The notes: generated from the sequence alone by a model not told the origin. 64,000 nt of DNA from Xylophilus sp. Leaf220 (GCF_001421705.1 NZ_LMKO01000012.1:514241-578240), one strand, 5' to 3'; counted from the stretch's first letter, positions 41,652-50,051 are shown. Made by a program: numbers and translations.

Positions 41652-41989
41652 TCCTGCGTGCGGCTCGGGCGACTTCGCCCCTGACCGCGCAACCAGGCTT
41701 CTTGGTCGACCGGTACGGCGACCTCGGCCATGCTGGCGAGAGCCGCGGCCCGGGCGGTGCGCCTGCACCCAGCCCGCGCAATCCAATCCGCATCCGGCGA
41801 TGGCGGCGGCACAGCGGGTGGGGCAGAGGCCGCGGCCCTTATCCAGCACAGCCGCGAAAACCGCCGGAGCCCGCATAGATGCTGGCGCATTTGCTTATCC
41901 GCATAACGCGCGGATTAAAAGATAGTTTGGTTTCATAAGGACCGTCCCTACAGTAACGGGACGGTTCAGCACCCCCCACGTTTTGACTC
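41652..41989 (+). promoter_or_regulatory. 338 bp non-coding spacer with CysB-type promoter of cysHDN
   Basis: The first 230 bp hold no recognisable gene. At 41893-41955 the sequence GCTTATCCGCATAA, 33 bases ending in TTTGGTTTCATAAG, then CTACAGT repeats the promoter region before the TSUP-cysI unit almost exactly. A hairpin CCGTCCC...GGGACGG (about 41943-41963) lies between this element and the start codon and might affect message stability. Confidence 0.6.
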
Positions 41990-42610
41990 ATGAGCATCGA
42001 CCTCGCTTCCATAAACGCACACCTCGGCCACGACGCGCAGGGGCTGGTGGACTGGGCCATCGGCCTGGACCAGCCTGCCATCGTCACCACCAACTTCCGC
42101 CCCTTCGAAGCGGTCATCCTGCACATGGTCGCGCGTGCGAACCCCGCGGTGCCGGTGGTTTGGATGGACAACGGCTACAACACCGAGGCCACCTATCGGT
42201 TCGCCGACGAGGTGACGAAGCTGCTGCAACTCGACCTCCACATCTATCTGCCGAAGCGCTCCCGCGCGCACCGGGAAGCGGTCGAGGGGGCCACGCCGGC
42301 ACTCGACGACCCGCGCCACGCCGCCTTTACCGAAGAGGTGAAGCTCGAGCCCTTCGCCCGTGCCCTGCGCGAGACCGCGCCGAAGGTCTGGTTCACCGCG
42401 CTGCGCGCCACCGACACCGCGGTGCGCGCCACGATGGACCCGGTCAGCGTCAATCCCGACGGCCTTCTCAAGGTGGCACCGCTGCTGCACTGGTCGTCGA
42501 AAGACCTCTACGAGTATTGCGAGAAGCACGGCCTGCCCAACAACTTCGACTACGTGGACCCGACCAAGGGCGAGGACAACCGCGAATGCGGCCTTCACCT
42601 CGCACACTGA
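41990..42610 (+). CDS. cysH: Phosphoadenylyl/adenylyl-sulfate reductase CysH
   Basis: CysH reduces activated sulfate (APS or PAPS) to sulfite with thioredoxin. The 206-residue protein shows the PP-loop-derived region and IVTTNFRPFEAVILHMVAR, and ends with the catalytic ECGLH motif. I see no Cys-Cys and CxxC ligands for the [4Fe-4S] cluster that mark APS reductases, so by motif it is of the PAPS type, although no cysC kinase is in the window. It is followed by cysD and cysN. Confidence 0.88.
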   Translation: MSIDLASINAHLGHDAQGLVDWAIGLDQPAIVTTNFRPFEAVILHMVARANPAVPVVWMDNGYNTEATYRFADEVTKLLQLDLHIYLPKRSRAHREAVEGATPALDDPRHAAFTEEVKLEPFARALRETAPKVWFTALRATDTAVRATMDPVSVNPDGLLKVAPLLHWSSKDLYEYCEKHGLPNNFDYVDPTKGEDNRECGLHLAH

Positions 42611-42644
42611 CCGCCCCTCCTCTCCCCATCACGCCCACCTCACG

Positions 42645-43604
42645 ATGAACGCCCGCAACGACACCGACCTGCTGCACGCGGCCACCGCGACACCCGCGCC
42701 GGCCCGCCTGTCCAATACCCACCTCGACGCGCTCGAAGAAGAGACCATCTTCATCCTGCGCGAAGTCGCCGCCACCTTCGAGCGCCCGACGCTGCTCTTC
42801 TCGGGCGGCAAGGATTCGCTGGTGCTGCTGAAATGCGCCGAGAAGGCTTTCGGCGCCGGCCGCATCCCCTACCCGCTGCTGATGATCGACACCGGCCACA
42901 ATTTTCACGAAGTGACCGACTTCCGCGACTTCCGCGCGAAAGAGCTGGGCGCCGAGCTGATCGTGCGCAGCGTCGAGGATTCGATGGCCCGCGGCACGGT
43001 GCGGCTGGCCCACCCGGGCGAGAGCCGCAACGTGCACCAGTCGGTCACGCTGCTGGAGGCGATCGAGGAGTTCCGGTTCGACGCACTCATCGGCGGCGCC
43101 CGCCGCGACGAGGAAAAGGCCCGTGCCAAGGAGCGCATCTTTTCGCACCGCGACAGCTTCGGCCAGTGGCAGCCCAAGGCCCAGCGGCCCGAGCTGTGGA
43201 CGCTGTTCAACACCCGCCTTGCGCCGGGCGAGCACTTCCGCGTGTTCCCGATCAGCAACTGGACCGAGCTCGACGTGTGGCAGTACATCGACCGCGAGCG
43301 GATCGCCCTGCCCTCGCTCTACTACACCCACCGCCGCGAAGTGGTGGAGCGCAAGGGCCTGCTGGTGCCGGTCACGCCGCTGACGCCGCTGCGCGACGGC
43401 GAGGTGGCCGAGGTGCGCGACGTGCGCTTCCGCACCGTCGGCGACATCACCTGCACCTGCCCGGTGGAGAGCGACGCGGCGAGCGCGGCGGACATCGTGG
43501 TCGAGACGCTGGCGGCCGACGTGAGCGAACGCGGCGCGACGCGAATGGACGACAAGACCTCCGAGGCTTCGATGGAGAAGCGCAAGAAGGATGGGTACTT
43601 TTAG
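42645..43604 (+). CDS. cysD: Sulfate adenylyltransferase small subunit CysD
   Basis: CysD forms APS from sulfate and ATP together with the GTPase CysN. The 319-residue protein has the PP-loop FSGGKDSLVLLKCAEKAF, MIDTGHNFHEVTDFRD, GGARRDEEKARAKERIFSHR and the C-terminal GATRMDDKTSEASMEKRKKD. The length is usual. It is 34 bp after cysH; a family 2 repeat separates it from cysN. Confidence 0.96.
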   Translation: MNARNDTDLLHAATATPAPARLSNTHLDALEEETIFILREVAATFERPTLLFSGGKDSLVLLKCAEKAFGAGRIPYPLLMIDTGHNFHEVTDFRDFRAKELGAELIVRSVEDSMARGTVRLAHPGESRNVHQSVTLLEAIEEFRFDALIGGARRDEEKARAKERIFSHRDSFGQWQPKAQRPELWTLFNTRLAPGEHFRVFPISNWTELDVWQYIDRERIALPSLYYTHRREVVERKGLLVPVTPLTPLRDGEVAEVRDVRFRTVGDITCTCPVESDAASAADIVVETLAADVSERGATRMDDKTSEASMEKRKKDGYF

Positions 43605-43606
43605 TT

Positions 43607-43715
43607 CTCCCCCAAGCTTGCCCAGCCCGCTGCCGCGGGCAGTGGCCGCCTACCCCCTGCCGGGGGCGACGCTGGTGGACCGGCGGAGCCGGATCCACGG
43701 CGTCTTTGAGGTGGT
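43607..43715 (+). repeat. Dispersed repeat family 2, copy 5
   Basis: CTCCCCCAAGCTTGCCCAG, GCCGCCTACCCCCTGCCGGG, GGCGACGCTGGTGGACCGG, CGGAGCCGGATCCACGGCG and TCTTTGAGG follow the order of the other copies. It lies between cysD and cysN and would be transcribed in the operon. Confidence 0.8.
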
Positions 43716-43741
43716 GCTTGCAATTGAATAGGTGATTTTTT

Positions 43742-45073
43742 ATGAACAACGCTACTAATACCATAGCTGCTCGTCCGCACGGGGCGCCGGCTACAGGCCA
43801 AAATGACGCTGAACACGCGGCTGCGCTGCGCTTCATTACCTGCGGCAGTGTCGACGACGGCAAGAGCACTTTGATAGGGCGGCTGCTGGTCGACAGCAAG
43901 ACGGTGTTGCAGGACCAGCTGGCCGGCGTGCAGCGTGGCGGCGAGACGGATCTGGCGCTGCTGACCGACGGGCTGTCGGCCGAGCGCGAGCAGGGGATCA
44001 CGATCGACGTGGCCTATCGCTACTTCGCCACGGCGCGGCGCAAGTTCATCATCGGCGACGCGCCGGGGCACGAGCAGTACACCCGCAACATGGTCACCGC
44101 GGCGTCGAGCGCCGATGCGGCCGTCGTGCTGGTCGATGCGACCAAGCTGCGCTGGGCCGCTTCCGAGGAGACGGGCGAACTGCTGCCGCAGACGCGCCGC
44201 CACACGCTGCTGGCGCACCTGCTGCGGGTGCCGTCGATCGTGTTCGCGGTCAACAAGCTCGACGCGGTCGACGACCCGGCCGTGGTGCTGCGCCGCATCC
44301 GAACCGCGCTGGAGACCTTCACACGGGCGGCGGGCATCGCGTCGGTGGCCACGGTGCCGGTGTCGGCGCTCAAGGGCTGGAACGTGGTCGATGCCAAGAG
44401 CGACGGCTGGGCCGGCTACGACGGCCCTTCCCTGCTGGCGCTGCTCGAAGACCTGCCCAACATGTCGGCCGATACCGCCGAGCCCTTCGCCTCCCCGGTC
44501 CAGTGGGTCGAGAAGTTCTCGTCGTCCTCGGATACCTCCCAGGGCCGCCGCACGTTCTGGGGCCGCGTGGCCGCCGGCAGCGTCGCGCCCGGACAGGAGA
44601 TCACCGTCATGCCGAGCGGCCAGACGGCCACCGTCGCCCAGGTGCTCGACCACGCCCGCCGGCCGGGCGACGTGGCCGCGGGCCACAGCGCCGGCATCGT
44701 GCTCGACCGCGAGGTGGACGTCTCCCGCGGCGACTGGCTGCTGGCGCCGGGCGCGTTCGCGCCCACCCGCGAGATCGCCGCCACCGTCGCCTGGCTCGAC
44801 GACGAGCCTCTGGTACCGGGCCGCGTCTATTGGGCGCTGCACGGCCACCGCTGGGTCAAGGCCAAGGTCAAACGCATCGTCGACCGGCTCGACATCCAGA
44901 CGCTGGCCCGCGAAGCCGCCACAGAACTGCCGGCCAACGCCCTCGGCCATGTCGAGCTGGCCCTGCAGGAACCGGTCGCGGTGCGCCCTTTCGCACAGGC
45001 ACGGATGCTGGGCGCGATGATCCTGGTGGACACCGCGAGCCACAAAACATCGGCAGCGGTGTTGATTCAGTGA
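43742..45073 (+). CDS. cysN: Sulfate adenylyltransferase large subunit CysN (no fused CysC)
   Basis: A 443-residue GTPase that drives APS synthesis with CysD. G1 is GSVDDGKST (about 35-43), with the EF-Tu-like switch region AEREQGITIDVAYRYF, DAPGHEQY and NKLD. There is no C-terminal APS kinase domain. Residues about 3-24 are translated from a family 1 repeat (43750-43812), so the N-terminus before the GTPase core is not native sequence. The ATG is not preceded by a strong ribosome site. Confidence 0.95.
   Translation: MNNATNTIAARPHGAPATGQNDAEHAAALRFITCGSVDDGKSTLIGRLLVDSKTVLQDQLAGVQRGGETDLALLTDGLSAEREQGITIDVAYRYFATARRKFIIGDAPGHEQYTRNMVTAASSADAAVVLVDATKLRWAASEETGELLPQTRRHTLLAHLLRVPSIVFAVNKLDAVDDPAVVLRRIRTALETFTRAAGIASVATVPVSALKGWNVVDAKSDGWAGYDGPSLLALLEDLPNMSADTAEPFASPVQWVEKFSSSSDTSQGRRTFWGRVAAGSVAPGQEITVMPSGQTATVAQVLDHARRPGDVAAGHSAGIVLDREVDVSRGDWLLAPGAFAPTREIAATVAWLDDEPLVPGRVYWALHGHRWVKAKVKRIVDRLDIQTLAREAATELPANALGHVELALQEPVAVRPFAQARMLGAMILVDTASHKTSAAVLIQ
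43750..43812 (+). repeat. Dispersed repeat family 1, copy F, in the cysN N-terminus
   Basis: GCTACTAATACCATAGCTGC is followed by GTCCGCACGGGGCGCCGGC, TACAGGCCAAAATG and ACGCTGAA. This copy is closest to the form of the repeat I associate with Comamonadaceae genomes. It encodes roughly residues 3-24 of CysN. Confidence 0.8.
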
Positions 45074-45134
45074 ACACTACATTTCCCGACACGGTTAAAA
45101 TGCAGGGTTTCTACCGTCTTACCACCACACGCCC

Positions 45135-45464
45135 ATGACCCACGTCGTCACCGAAAACTGCATCAAGTGCAAATACACCGATTGCGTGGACGTGTGCCCG
45201 GTCGACTGTTTCCGGGAAGGCCCCAACTTCCTGGTGATCGATCCGGACGAGTGCATCGACTGCGCCGTCTGCATCCCCGAATGTCCCGCCAACGCGATCT
45301 ACGCCGAGGAAGACGTGCCGGCCGACCAGCTGGCTTTCATCAAGCTGAACGCCGAGCTGGCGCTGGCCGCCGGCTGGAAGAGCATCACCAAGCGCAAGCC
45401 TTCGATGCCCGACGCAGACGAATGGCGCGACAAGCCGGGCAAGCTGGCCGAGCTGATCCGCTGA
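45135..45464 (+). CDS. fdxA: 7Fe ferredoxin FdxA
   Basis: A 109-residue ferredoxin with one [3Fe-4S] and one [4Fe-4S] cluster. It starts [20 protein letters not shown]; the cysteines lie at 9, 12, 17, 21 and 25 and at 40, 43, 46 and 50 ([12 protein letters not shown]). The C-terminal 50 residues match the proteobacterial FdxA extension. It starts 61 bp after cysN, and a terminator follows. It might donate electrons to CysI, but FdxA is also common outside sulfur loci. Confidence 0.94.
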   Translation: MTHVVTENCIKCKYTDCVDVCPVDCFREGPNFLVIDPDECIDCAVCIPECPANAIYAEEDVPADQLAFIKLNAELALAAGWKSITKRKPSMPDADEWRDKPGKLAELIR

Positions 45465-45502
45465 GCGCACTGGCGGCAGCCCGCTGCCGTATCCCACCCC
45501 GC

Positions 45503-45528
45503 AACGGGAGGCCGCGCGCCTCCCGTTT
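45503..45528 (+). terminator. Intrinsic terminator between fdxA and the flavoprotein gene
   Basis: AACGGGAGGC and GCCTCCCGTTT pair over 10 bp with a CGCGC loop and end in TTT. It lies within the leader of the next gene, whose start is only 4 bp away, so termination must be partial or the next gene has its own start inside the spacer. Confidence 0.7.
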
Positions 45529-45531
45529 CTC

Positions 45532-46608
45532 ATGGAGCAGCCGATGATCACCACGCCCGTTTCCGACACGCCCATCGCGACCGACGCGCTGATCGTCGGC
45601 GCCGGCCCTGCCGGCCTGTTCCAGGCGTTCGAGCTGGGTTTGCTGGGCATCCGCTCTCACATCGTGGATGCGCTCCCCCACGTGGGCGGCCAGTGCATCG
45701 AGCTATATCCCGACAAGCCGATTTACGACATTCCGGCGCTGGCCGTGTGCACCGGCCGGGAGCTGGTCACCCGGCTGGAGCAACAGGCGGCGCCGTTCGA
45801 GCCGGTGTTCCATCTGGGCCAGGAGGTATCGACCGTGGTGCCTGCGGCCGACGGCAGCGGCTTCGCCGTAGGGACTTCGGCCGGCACCCGTTTCGACGCC
45901 AGGACGATCCTGCTGGCGGCCGGCGTCGGCGCCTTCACCCCGCGTCGGCTGAAGATCGACGGGCTGGAAGCCTTCGAAGGTACGCAGGTCTTCCACCGTC
46001 TGCAGACACCGATGGCCCACGCGGAACATGCGGTGCTGGTGGTCGGGGGCGACGACGCGGCGCTGGAGGCCGCCGTGGCGCTGGCCGACGCTGGTGCCCG
46101 CGTCACGCTGGCCTACCGGCGCGAGCCGCTGCCGGCGGGCGACGCCGCGATCGCCGCGTTCCAGGCCGCCCGCGACGCAGGCGCCCTGCACTTCCAGGCC
46201 GGCCAGGTCACCGGCATTGAAGCCCGGGAGGGTCGACTGACCGCGGCCGTACTGCTGGACAGCCAAGGCGAAACGCAGACGATCCCGCTCGACGCGATGT
46301 ATGTGCTGCAGGGCCTGAGCCCCCGCCTCGGCCCGATCGCCGACTGGGGCCTGGCGCTGGCCCGCAAGCAGGTGCCGGTCGATACCGAGAGCTTCGCGAC
46401 GGCGGTGCCGGGCATCTACGCGGTCGGCGACATCAACACCTATCCCGGCAAGAAGAAGCTGATCCTCTCCGCGTTCCACGAATGCACCTTGGCGGCGTTC
46501 GGCGCTGCGGCCCGCGTGTTTCCGGGCCAGGCGATCCCGCTGCAGTACACGACGACCAGCACACGGCTGCACCAGTTGTTGGGGGTGGCTGCAACGCCCT
46601 CCGATTGA
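45532..46608 (+). CDS. Ferredoxin--NADP+ reductase, thioredoxin-reductase-like type
   Basis: A 358-residue flavoprotein: the FAD site LIVGAGPAGLFQAFELGLLG, then HVGGQCIELYPDKPIYDIPA, the NADPH site VLVVGGDDAALEAAVALAD and the C-terminal GIYAVGDINTYPGKKKLILS. It lacks the CxxC of thioredoxin reductase, which points to the YumC-type ferredoxin-NADP reductase. Its position after fdxA suggests the two form an NADPH-to-ferredoxin chain. An in-frame ATG at 45544 is an alternative start. Confidence 0.92.
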   Translation: MEQPMITTPVSDTPIATDALIVGAGPAGLFQAFELGLLGIRSHIVDALPHVGGQCIELYPDKPIYDIPALAVCTGRELVTRLEQQAAPFEPVFHLGQEVSTVVPAADGSGFAVGTSAGTRFDARTILLAAGVGAFTPRRLKIDGLEAFEGTQVFHRLQTPMAHAEHAVLVVGGDDAALEAAVALADAGARVTLAYRREPLPAGDAAIAAFQAARDAGALHFQAGQVTGIEAREGRLTAAVLLDSQGETQTIPLDAMYVLQGLSPRLGPIADWGLALARKQVPVDTESFATAVPGIYAVGDINTYPGKKKLILSAFHECTLAAFGAAARVFPGQAIPLQYTTTSTRLHQLLGVAATPSD

Positions 46609-46725
46609 CGGCATGTCCTTTGCTGTCGATGTTGTGTTGTGTTGTCGCACAGCATTAAAACCAAGCTGCCCGCTGGCGATCGCGCCCGGTAAAATTGCGC
46701 TACCCCGCGCGGCATGGCCTGCGGG

Positions 46726-46812
46726 GCCGCTGGGGGTGTTGCGGTGCATGCGCCGCGACTGAGAGAGTCCCTTCGAACCTGATTGAGGTAATCCTCGCGC
46801 AGGGAAAGCACG
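46726..46812 (+). ncRNA. TPP (thiamine pyrophosphate) riboswitch
   Basis: The thi-box elements occur in order: GCTGGGGGTGTTG (P2 strand), GACTGAGAGAGTCCC with the CUGAGA core, CTTCGAACCTGATTGAGGTA, and ATCCTCGCGCAGGGAA. This is the complete conserved core of the TPP aptamer. It lies about 100 bp before the start of a TonB-dependent receptor and probably lowers its expression when thiamine pyrophosphate is plentiful. No separate terminator is evident, so control of translation initiation is more likely. Confidence 0.93.
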
Positions 46813-46909
46813 TTCGGACCGGGTCGCGCCTGCCTGTCGAGCAGGCCTCTCAGACGACCCCCATGGTCACACGCACGCCGCCCCTGCTCCGCATCCAAGG
46901 ACGGCGCCC

Positions 46910-49087
46910 GTGCCCCGTATAGATTTCGAACCGCAAGGCAGCCTGCGCGCTGCCGTGCGTCCCACGACCGCAGCGGTCCTGCTGCTGATCGGCGGCAGCG
47001 CCTGGGCGCAGACCGCCGCAGCGCCTGCCGCAGCGAGCTTGCGCCCGGTCACGGTCGACGAGCGCCGCGCCGCGCCGCAGGCCGATATCGCCGGCTTCGG
47101 CGACCTGCCGCTGGAGGAAGTGCCGGTGACGGCCACGGTGATCGGCCGCGAGCAGTTGCAGGCCAGCGGCGCGCGGCGGCTGGCCGACCTGACGCGCTTC
47201 GACCCGTCGGTGACCGACGCGTACAACGCGCCGGGCTACTGGGACTACCTGACGGTGCGTGGCTTCGCGCTCGACAACCGCTTCAACTACCGTCGCGAAG
47301 GTCTTCCGATCAGCGCGGAAACCACGATCCCGCTCGACAACAAGGAGCGCATCGAGATCCTGAAGGGCACCAGCGGGATCCAGGCCGGCACCAGCGCGCC
47401 CGGCGGCCTGGTCAACTACGTGGTGAAGCGCCCGACCGAGCAGGACCTGCGCGAAGTGCGGGTCGAGGCCACTTCGCGGGCCAGCCTGCTGGGCGCGGTG
47501 GACCTGGGTGGGCGTTTCGGCACCGACCGGGTCTTCGGTTACCGGCTCAACGTCGCACAGGAGCGGCTGCGTCCGCTGACCCGCAACCTCGACGGCGAAC
47601 GCAGCCTGCTCGCCTTCGCCGGCGACTGGCGCATCAGCCGCGATTCGGTGCTGGAGGCCGAAGTCGAATGGAGCCGCAAGTCGCAGCCCAGCCAGGGCGG
47701 CTACAGCCTGCTGGGTAATCGGCTGCCGGCGCCGGTCGATCCGCGCCTCAACCTCAACAACCAGCCGTGGTCGCAACCTTCGGTGTTCGGGGCGCTGACC
47801 GGTACGCTCCGGTTCCAGCAGGCCTTGGCCGGCAGTTGGCACTGGACGGCGCAGCTCGGCCAGCAACGACTGAAGAGCGACGACCGGCTCGCCTATGCCT
47901 TCGGCTGCGGCGCCGAGGGCAACTTCGACCGCTTCTGCTCCGATGGCACCTACGACGTCTACGACTTCCGCAGCGAGAACGAGCGGCGGCTGCAGCAGTC
48001 GGCCAGGCTGGGCCTGCAGGGCCGGGCGCAGACGGGCGGCGTGACCCACGACCTGTCGTTCGGCATCCTGACGAGCCGGGTGCGCAACCGCTTCCAGGAC
48101 CAGGCCTACAACTACGTCGGTACCGGCAACGTGGCGGGCACGCTGGTGACGCCGCCCGATCCGGCGCTGACCGACGTCAACACCAACCGCGACGAGCGCA
48201 GCGTGGAGCTGTCGGTGCAGGACGCGGTCCGCTGGAACGACCGCTTCACTACATGGGCGGGGCTGCGCCACACCCGGCTGTCGCGCGACAGCGTCCGCAC
48301 CGACGGCTCCCGCCCGACCGCCTACGACGACGGCCTGACCACGCCGTGGCTGGCCGCCAGCTTCGCGCTGGCACCGGGCCAGATCGCCTATGCGAGCTAC
48401 GGCGAAGGCGTCGAATCGCAGATCGTGCCCAACAAGACCTCGCAGTACGCCAATGCCGGCGTGGCGTTGCCTTCGCTCAAGTCCAGGCAGTGGGAGCTGG
48501 GCTTCAAGGGCGGCGACGAGAAGCTGCGCTGGCAGGCGGCGTGGTTCCACATCGTGCGCCCGGTCACGAACCTGGACGCTTGCAACCGCTTGGGCATCAC
48601 GCCCTGCACCGGCGGCTACGACGGCGAAGCACGCCACCAGGGACTGGACGCCAGCGTGCAATGGACCGGCGGCCCGTGGCGCCTGGCGGGCGGCGTGATG
48701 CTGCTCGACGCGAAGCGCCAGGGCGGTACGCTAGAGCCGGCGACCAACGGCCAGCGTCCGACCAACGTGCCCGATCGCACGCTACGCGCGCAAGCCGGAT
48801 GGCGTGTGCCCGGCATCGAGGGCCTGGAATTGCAGGCGGGCCTGTCGCACGAAGGCCGGCGCTCGGTATTGCCCGACGGGTCGATCGATCTGCCGAGCTG
48901 GACCCGCACCGATGCCGGCCTGCGCTACGACCAGCGCATCGGCAACACGATGACGCAGTGGACGCTGTCGGTCGACAACGTGTTCGACCGCCGCTACTGG
49001 AAGGAATCGCCCTATCAGTTCGGTCACGTGTACCTCTATCCGGGCGCTGTGCGAACTTTTCGCGTCGCGATGCGCGCCAGTTTTTGA
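46910..49087 (+). CDS. TonB-dependent outer-membrane receptor under TPP riboswitch control
   Basis: A 725-residue outer-membrane receptor of the siderophore-receptor-like class. After a signal ending in GSAWAQ, the plug domain begins near EEVPVTATVIGREQLQASGA and contains ERIEILKGTSGIQAGTSAPG; the 22-strand barrel ends in a C-terminal Phe. The GTG start at 46910 has AAGGA about 8 bp upstream. The TPP riboswitch implies import of thiamine or a precursor, though the sequence resembles ferric siderophore receptors. A short ORF (46863-46922) overlaps the start. Confidence 0.92.
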   Translation: MPRIDFEPQGSLRAAVRPTTAAVLLLIGGSAWAQTAAAPAAASLRPVTVDERRAAPQADIAGFGDLPLEEVPVTATVIGREQLQASGARRLADLTRFDPSVTDAYNAPGYWDYLTVRGFALDNRFNYRREGLPISAETTIPLDNKERIEILKGTSGIQAGTSAPGGLVNYVVKRPTEQDLREVRVEATSRASLLGAVDLGGRFGTDRVFGYRLNVAQERLRPLTRNLDGERSLLAFAGDWRISRDSVLEAEVEWSRKSQPSQGGYSLLGNRLPAPVDPRLNLNNQPWSQPSVFGALTGTLRFQQALAGSWHWTAQLGQQRLKSDDRLAYAFGCGAEGNFDRFCSDGTYDVYDFRSENERRLQQSARLGLQGRAQTGGVTHDLSFGILTSRVRNRFQDQAYNYVGTGNVAGTLVTPPDPALTDVNTNRDERSVELSVQDAVRWNDRFTTWAGLRHTRLSRDSVRTDGSRPTAYDDGLTTPWLAASFALAPGQIAYASYGEGVESQIVPNKTSQYANAGVALPSLKSRQWELGFKGGDEKLRWQAAWFHIVRPVTNLDACNRLGITPCTGGYDGEARHQGLDASVQWTGGPWRLAGGVMLLDAKRQGGTLEPATNGQRPTNVPDRTLRAQAGWRVPGIEGLELQAGLSHEGRRSVLPDGSIDLPSWTRTDAGLRYDQRIGNTMTQWTLSVDNVFDRRYWKESPYQFGHVYLYPGAVRTFRVAMRASF

Positions 49088-49111
49088 AAGCCGGAATTTT
49101 CTGTATATAAT
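49084..49111 (+). promoter_or_regulatory. Sigma-70 promoter of tRNA-Asn
   Basis: TTGAAA and TATAAT with 16 bp between them, 11 bp before the tRNA. The -35 hexamer overlaps the stop codon of the TonB receptor gene. Confidence 0.75.
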
Positions 49112-49122
49112 CTGAGGCTTGT

Positions 49123-49198
49123 TCCTCGATAGCTCAGTTGGTAGAGCGCCGGACTGTTAATCCGTAGGTCCCTGGTTCGAGCCCAGGTCGAGGAGCCA
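49123..49198 (+). tRNA. tRNA-Asn (anticodon GTT)
   Basis: A 76-base tRNA with acceptor arms TCCTCGA/TCGAGGA, D-loop AGCTCAGTTGGTAGAGC, anticodon stem-loop GGACTGTTAATCC (GTT), T-arm CCTGG-TTCGAGC-CCAGG and encoded CCA. It marks the border between conserved chromosome and a region of gene remnants, and tRNA genes are common integration targets. Confidence 0.98.
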
Positions 49199-49220
49199 CT
49201 CACAAGCCGCAAGGCCTCTG

Positions 49221-49258
49221 GAAAGCCCGCTATGTTTTACATAGCGGGCTTTTTCTTT
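49221..49258 (+). terminator. Rho-independent terminator after tRNA-Asn
   Basis: AAAGCCCGCTATG and CATAGCGGGCTTT pair over 13 bp around a TTTTA loop and are followed by TTCTTTT. Confidence 0.9.
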
Positions 49259-49796
49259 TATTGCGGCCTGGGAAGATCTTGTCACGATCTATGTCACGAT
49301 CTAATCAGGGTTGGGTGCGCGGCAAATGCATCTAGTCTCGACGGGGGCGATGTGGTTGGTGAGGTCAGCTGCGTAGAAGTGTGCTCACTTGATTGGCTCC
49401 TGAACAACAGCAGCCGACAGAACACCCTCGACCAAGAAGCGTTCTGATCACTTCAATCTTGCGATGCGGACCCCATCTCCTACCGGCCCGAATTTCGTCC
49501 GACCGTAGATCCTCTACGCTGCTATCAGCAGGACAAGTCAGCCGTCCTCCACCGGCTTTCAGGTCAGTAAGGCACTTCAACAGTTTCCGGATCACTGCCC
49601 CGATCCAGACACAGTACGCCAGTCGGAACGGCAGGCTTGGTCTGAGTAGCCCCAAGCCCTTTCCATCAGGAGAAAGCTCTTGTCGCGCCATGCGGGTGCG
49701 GCCCCCGACGGTCCCGCGCCGCCGTGCGCTTTGCGGGCCTGATCGGTGCCATCGACGGCGATGCTGCGCTATCGAGTCTATTGACTGGAGCACATC
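49259..49796. other. Non-coding accessory DNA after tRNA-Asn
   Basis: About 540 bp without a convincing gene. The direct repeat TCACGATCTA appears twice in tandem near 49282-49303. The rest has a lower, uneven codon bias on every frame. It looks like the eroded end of an integrated element, but no integrase or transposase reading frame is recognisable. Confidence 0.5.
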
Positions 49797-50051
49797 ATGA
49801 ATACCATCGTTTCTTCCAGATCCATCGTACTCGTCTATCTCGCCGCCGACGTGCAAGGCAGCGCCGTAGTGCGCGCCGCCCTGGCGCGCGGGGTGGCTGT
49901 CCGGGCCCTGGTGAGTGACATGACTCGAGCACCTTCGTCTCCGGCGGACCGCCTCGAATTCGTCGACGGTGACCTCGACGACCGTCGTCCTGACATTCCA
50001 GCAGCACGGTTCCCCAGAAATCCGGATTGCGAGAAACTCGCGCAAGTTTGA
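49797..50051 (+). pseudogene. Truncated NmrA-type NAD(P)-binding protein, N-terminal fragment
   Basis: The first about 60 residues (MNTIVSSRSIVLVYLAADVQ, then GSAVVRAALARGVAVRALV and DRLEFVDGDLDD) resemble the N-terminal Rossmann unit of NmrA-like atypical SDRs, which normally have about 250-300 residues. The glycine motif is altered. The homologous part stops near 49985, where the sequence changes to an inverted-repeat region, consistent with disruption by a mobile element. A GGAG ribosome site precedes the ATG. Confidence 0.55.

Noticed and set aside
41652..41880. Extra gene between DUF934 and cysH
   Set aside because: Frames here have no ribosome site or known motif and the stretch carries the cysH promoter region; treated as non-coding.
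43607..43715. Simple terminator after cysD
   Set aside because: The palindromes could terminate, but the whole segment matches a dispersed repeat and there is no T-run, so it is listed as a repeat instead.
49259..49796. Possible integrase remnant downstream of tRNA-Asn
   Set aside because: Position is suggestive, but no tyrosine-recombinase motif could be read in any frame, so no integrase is called.
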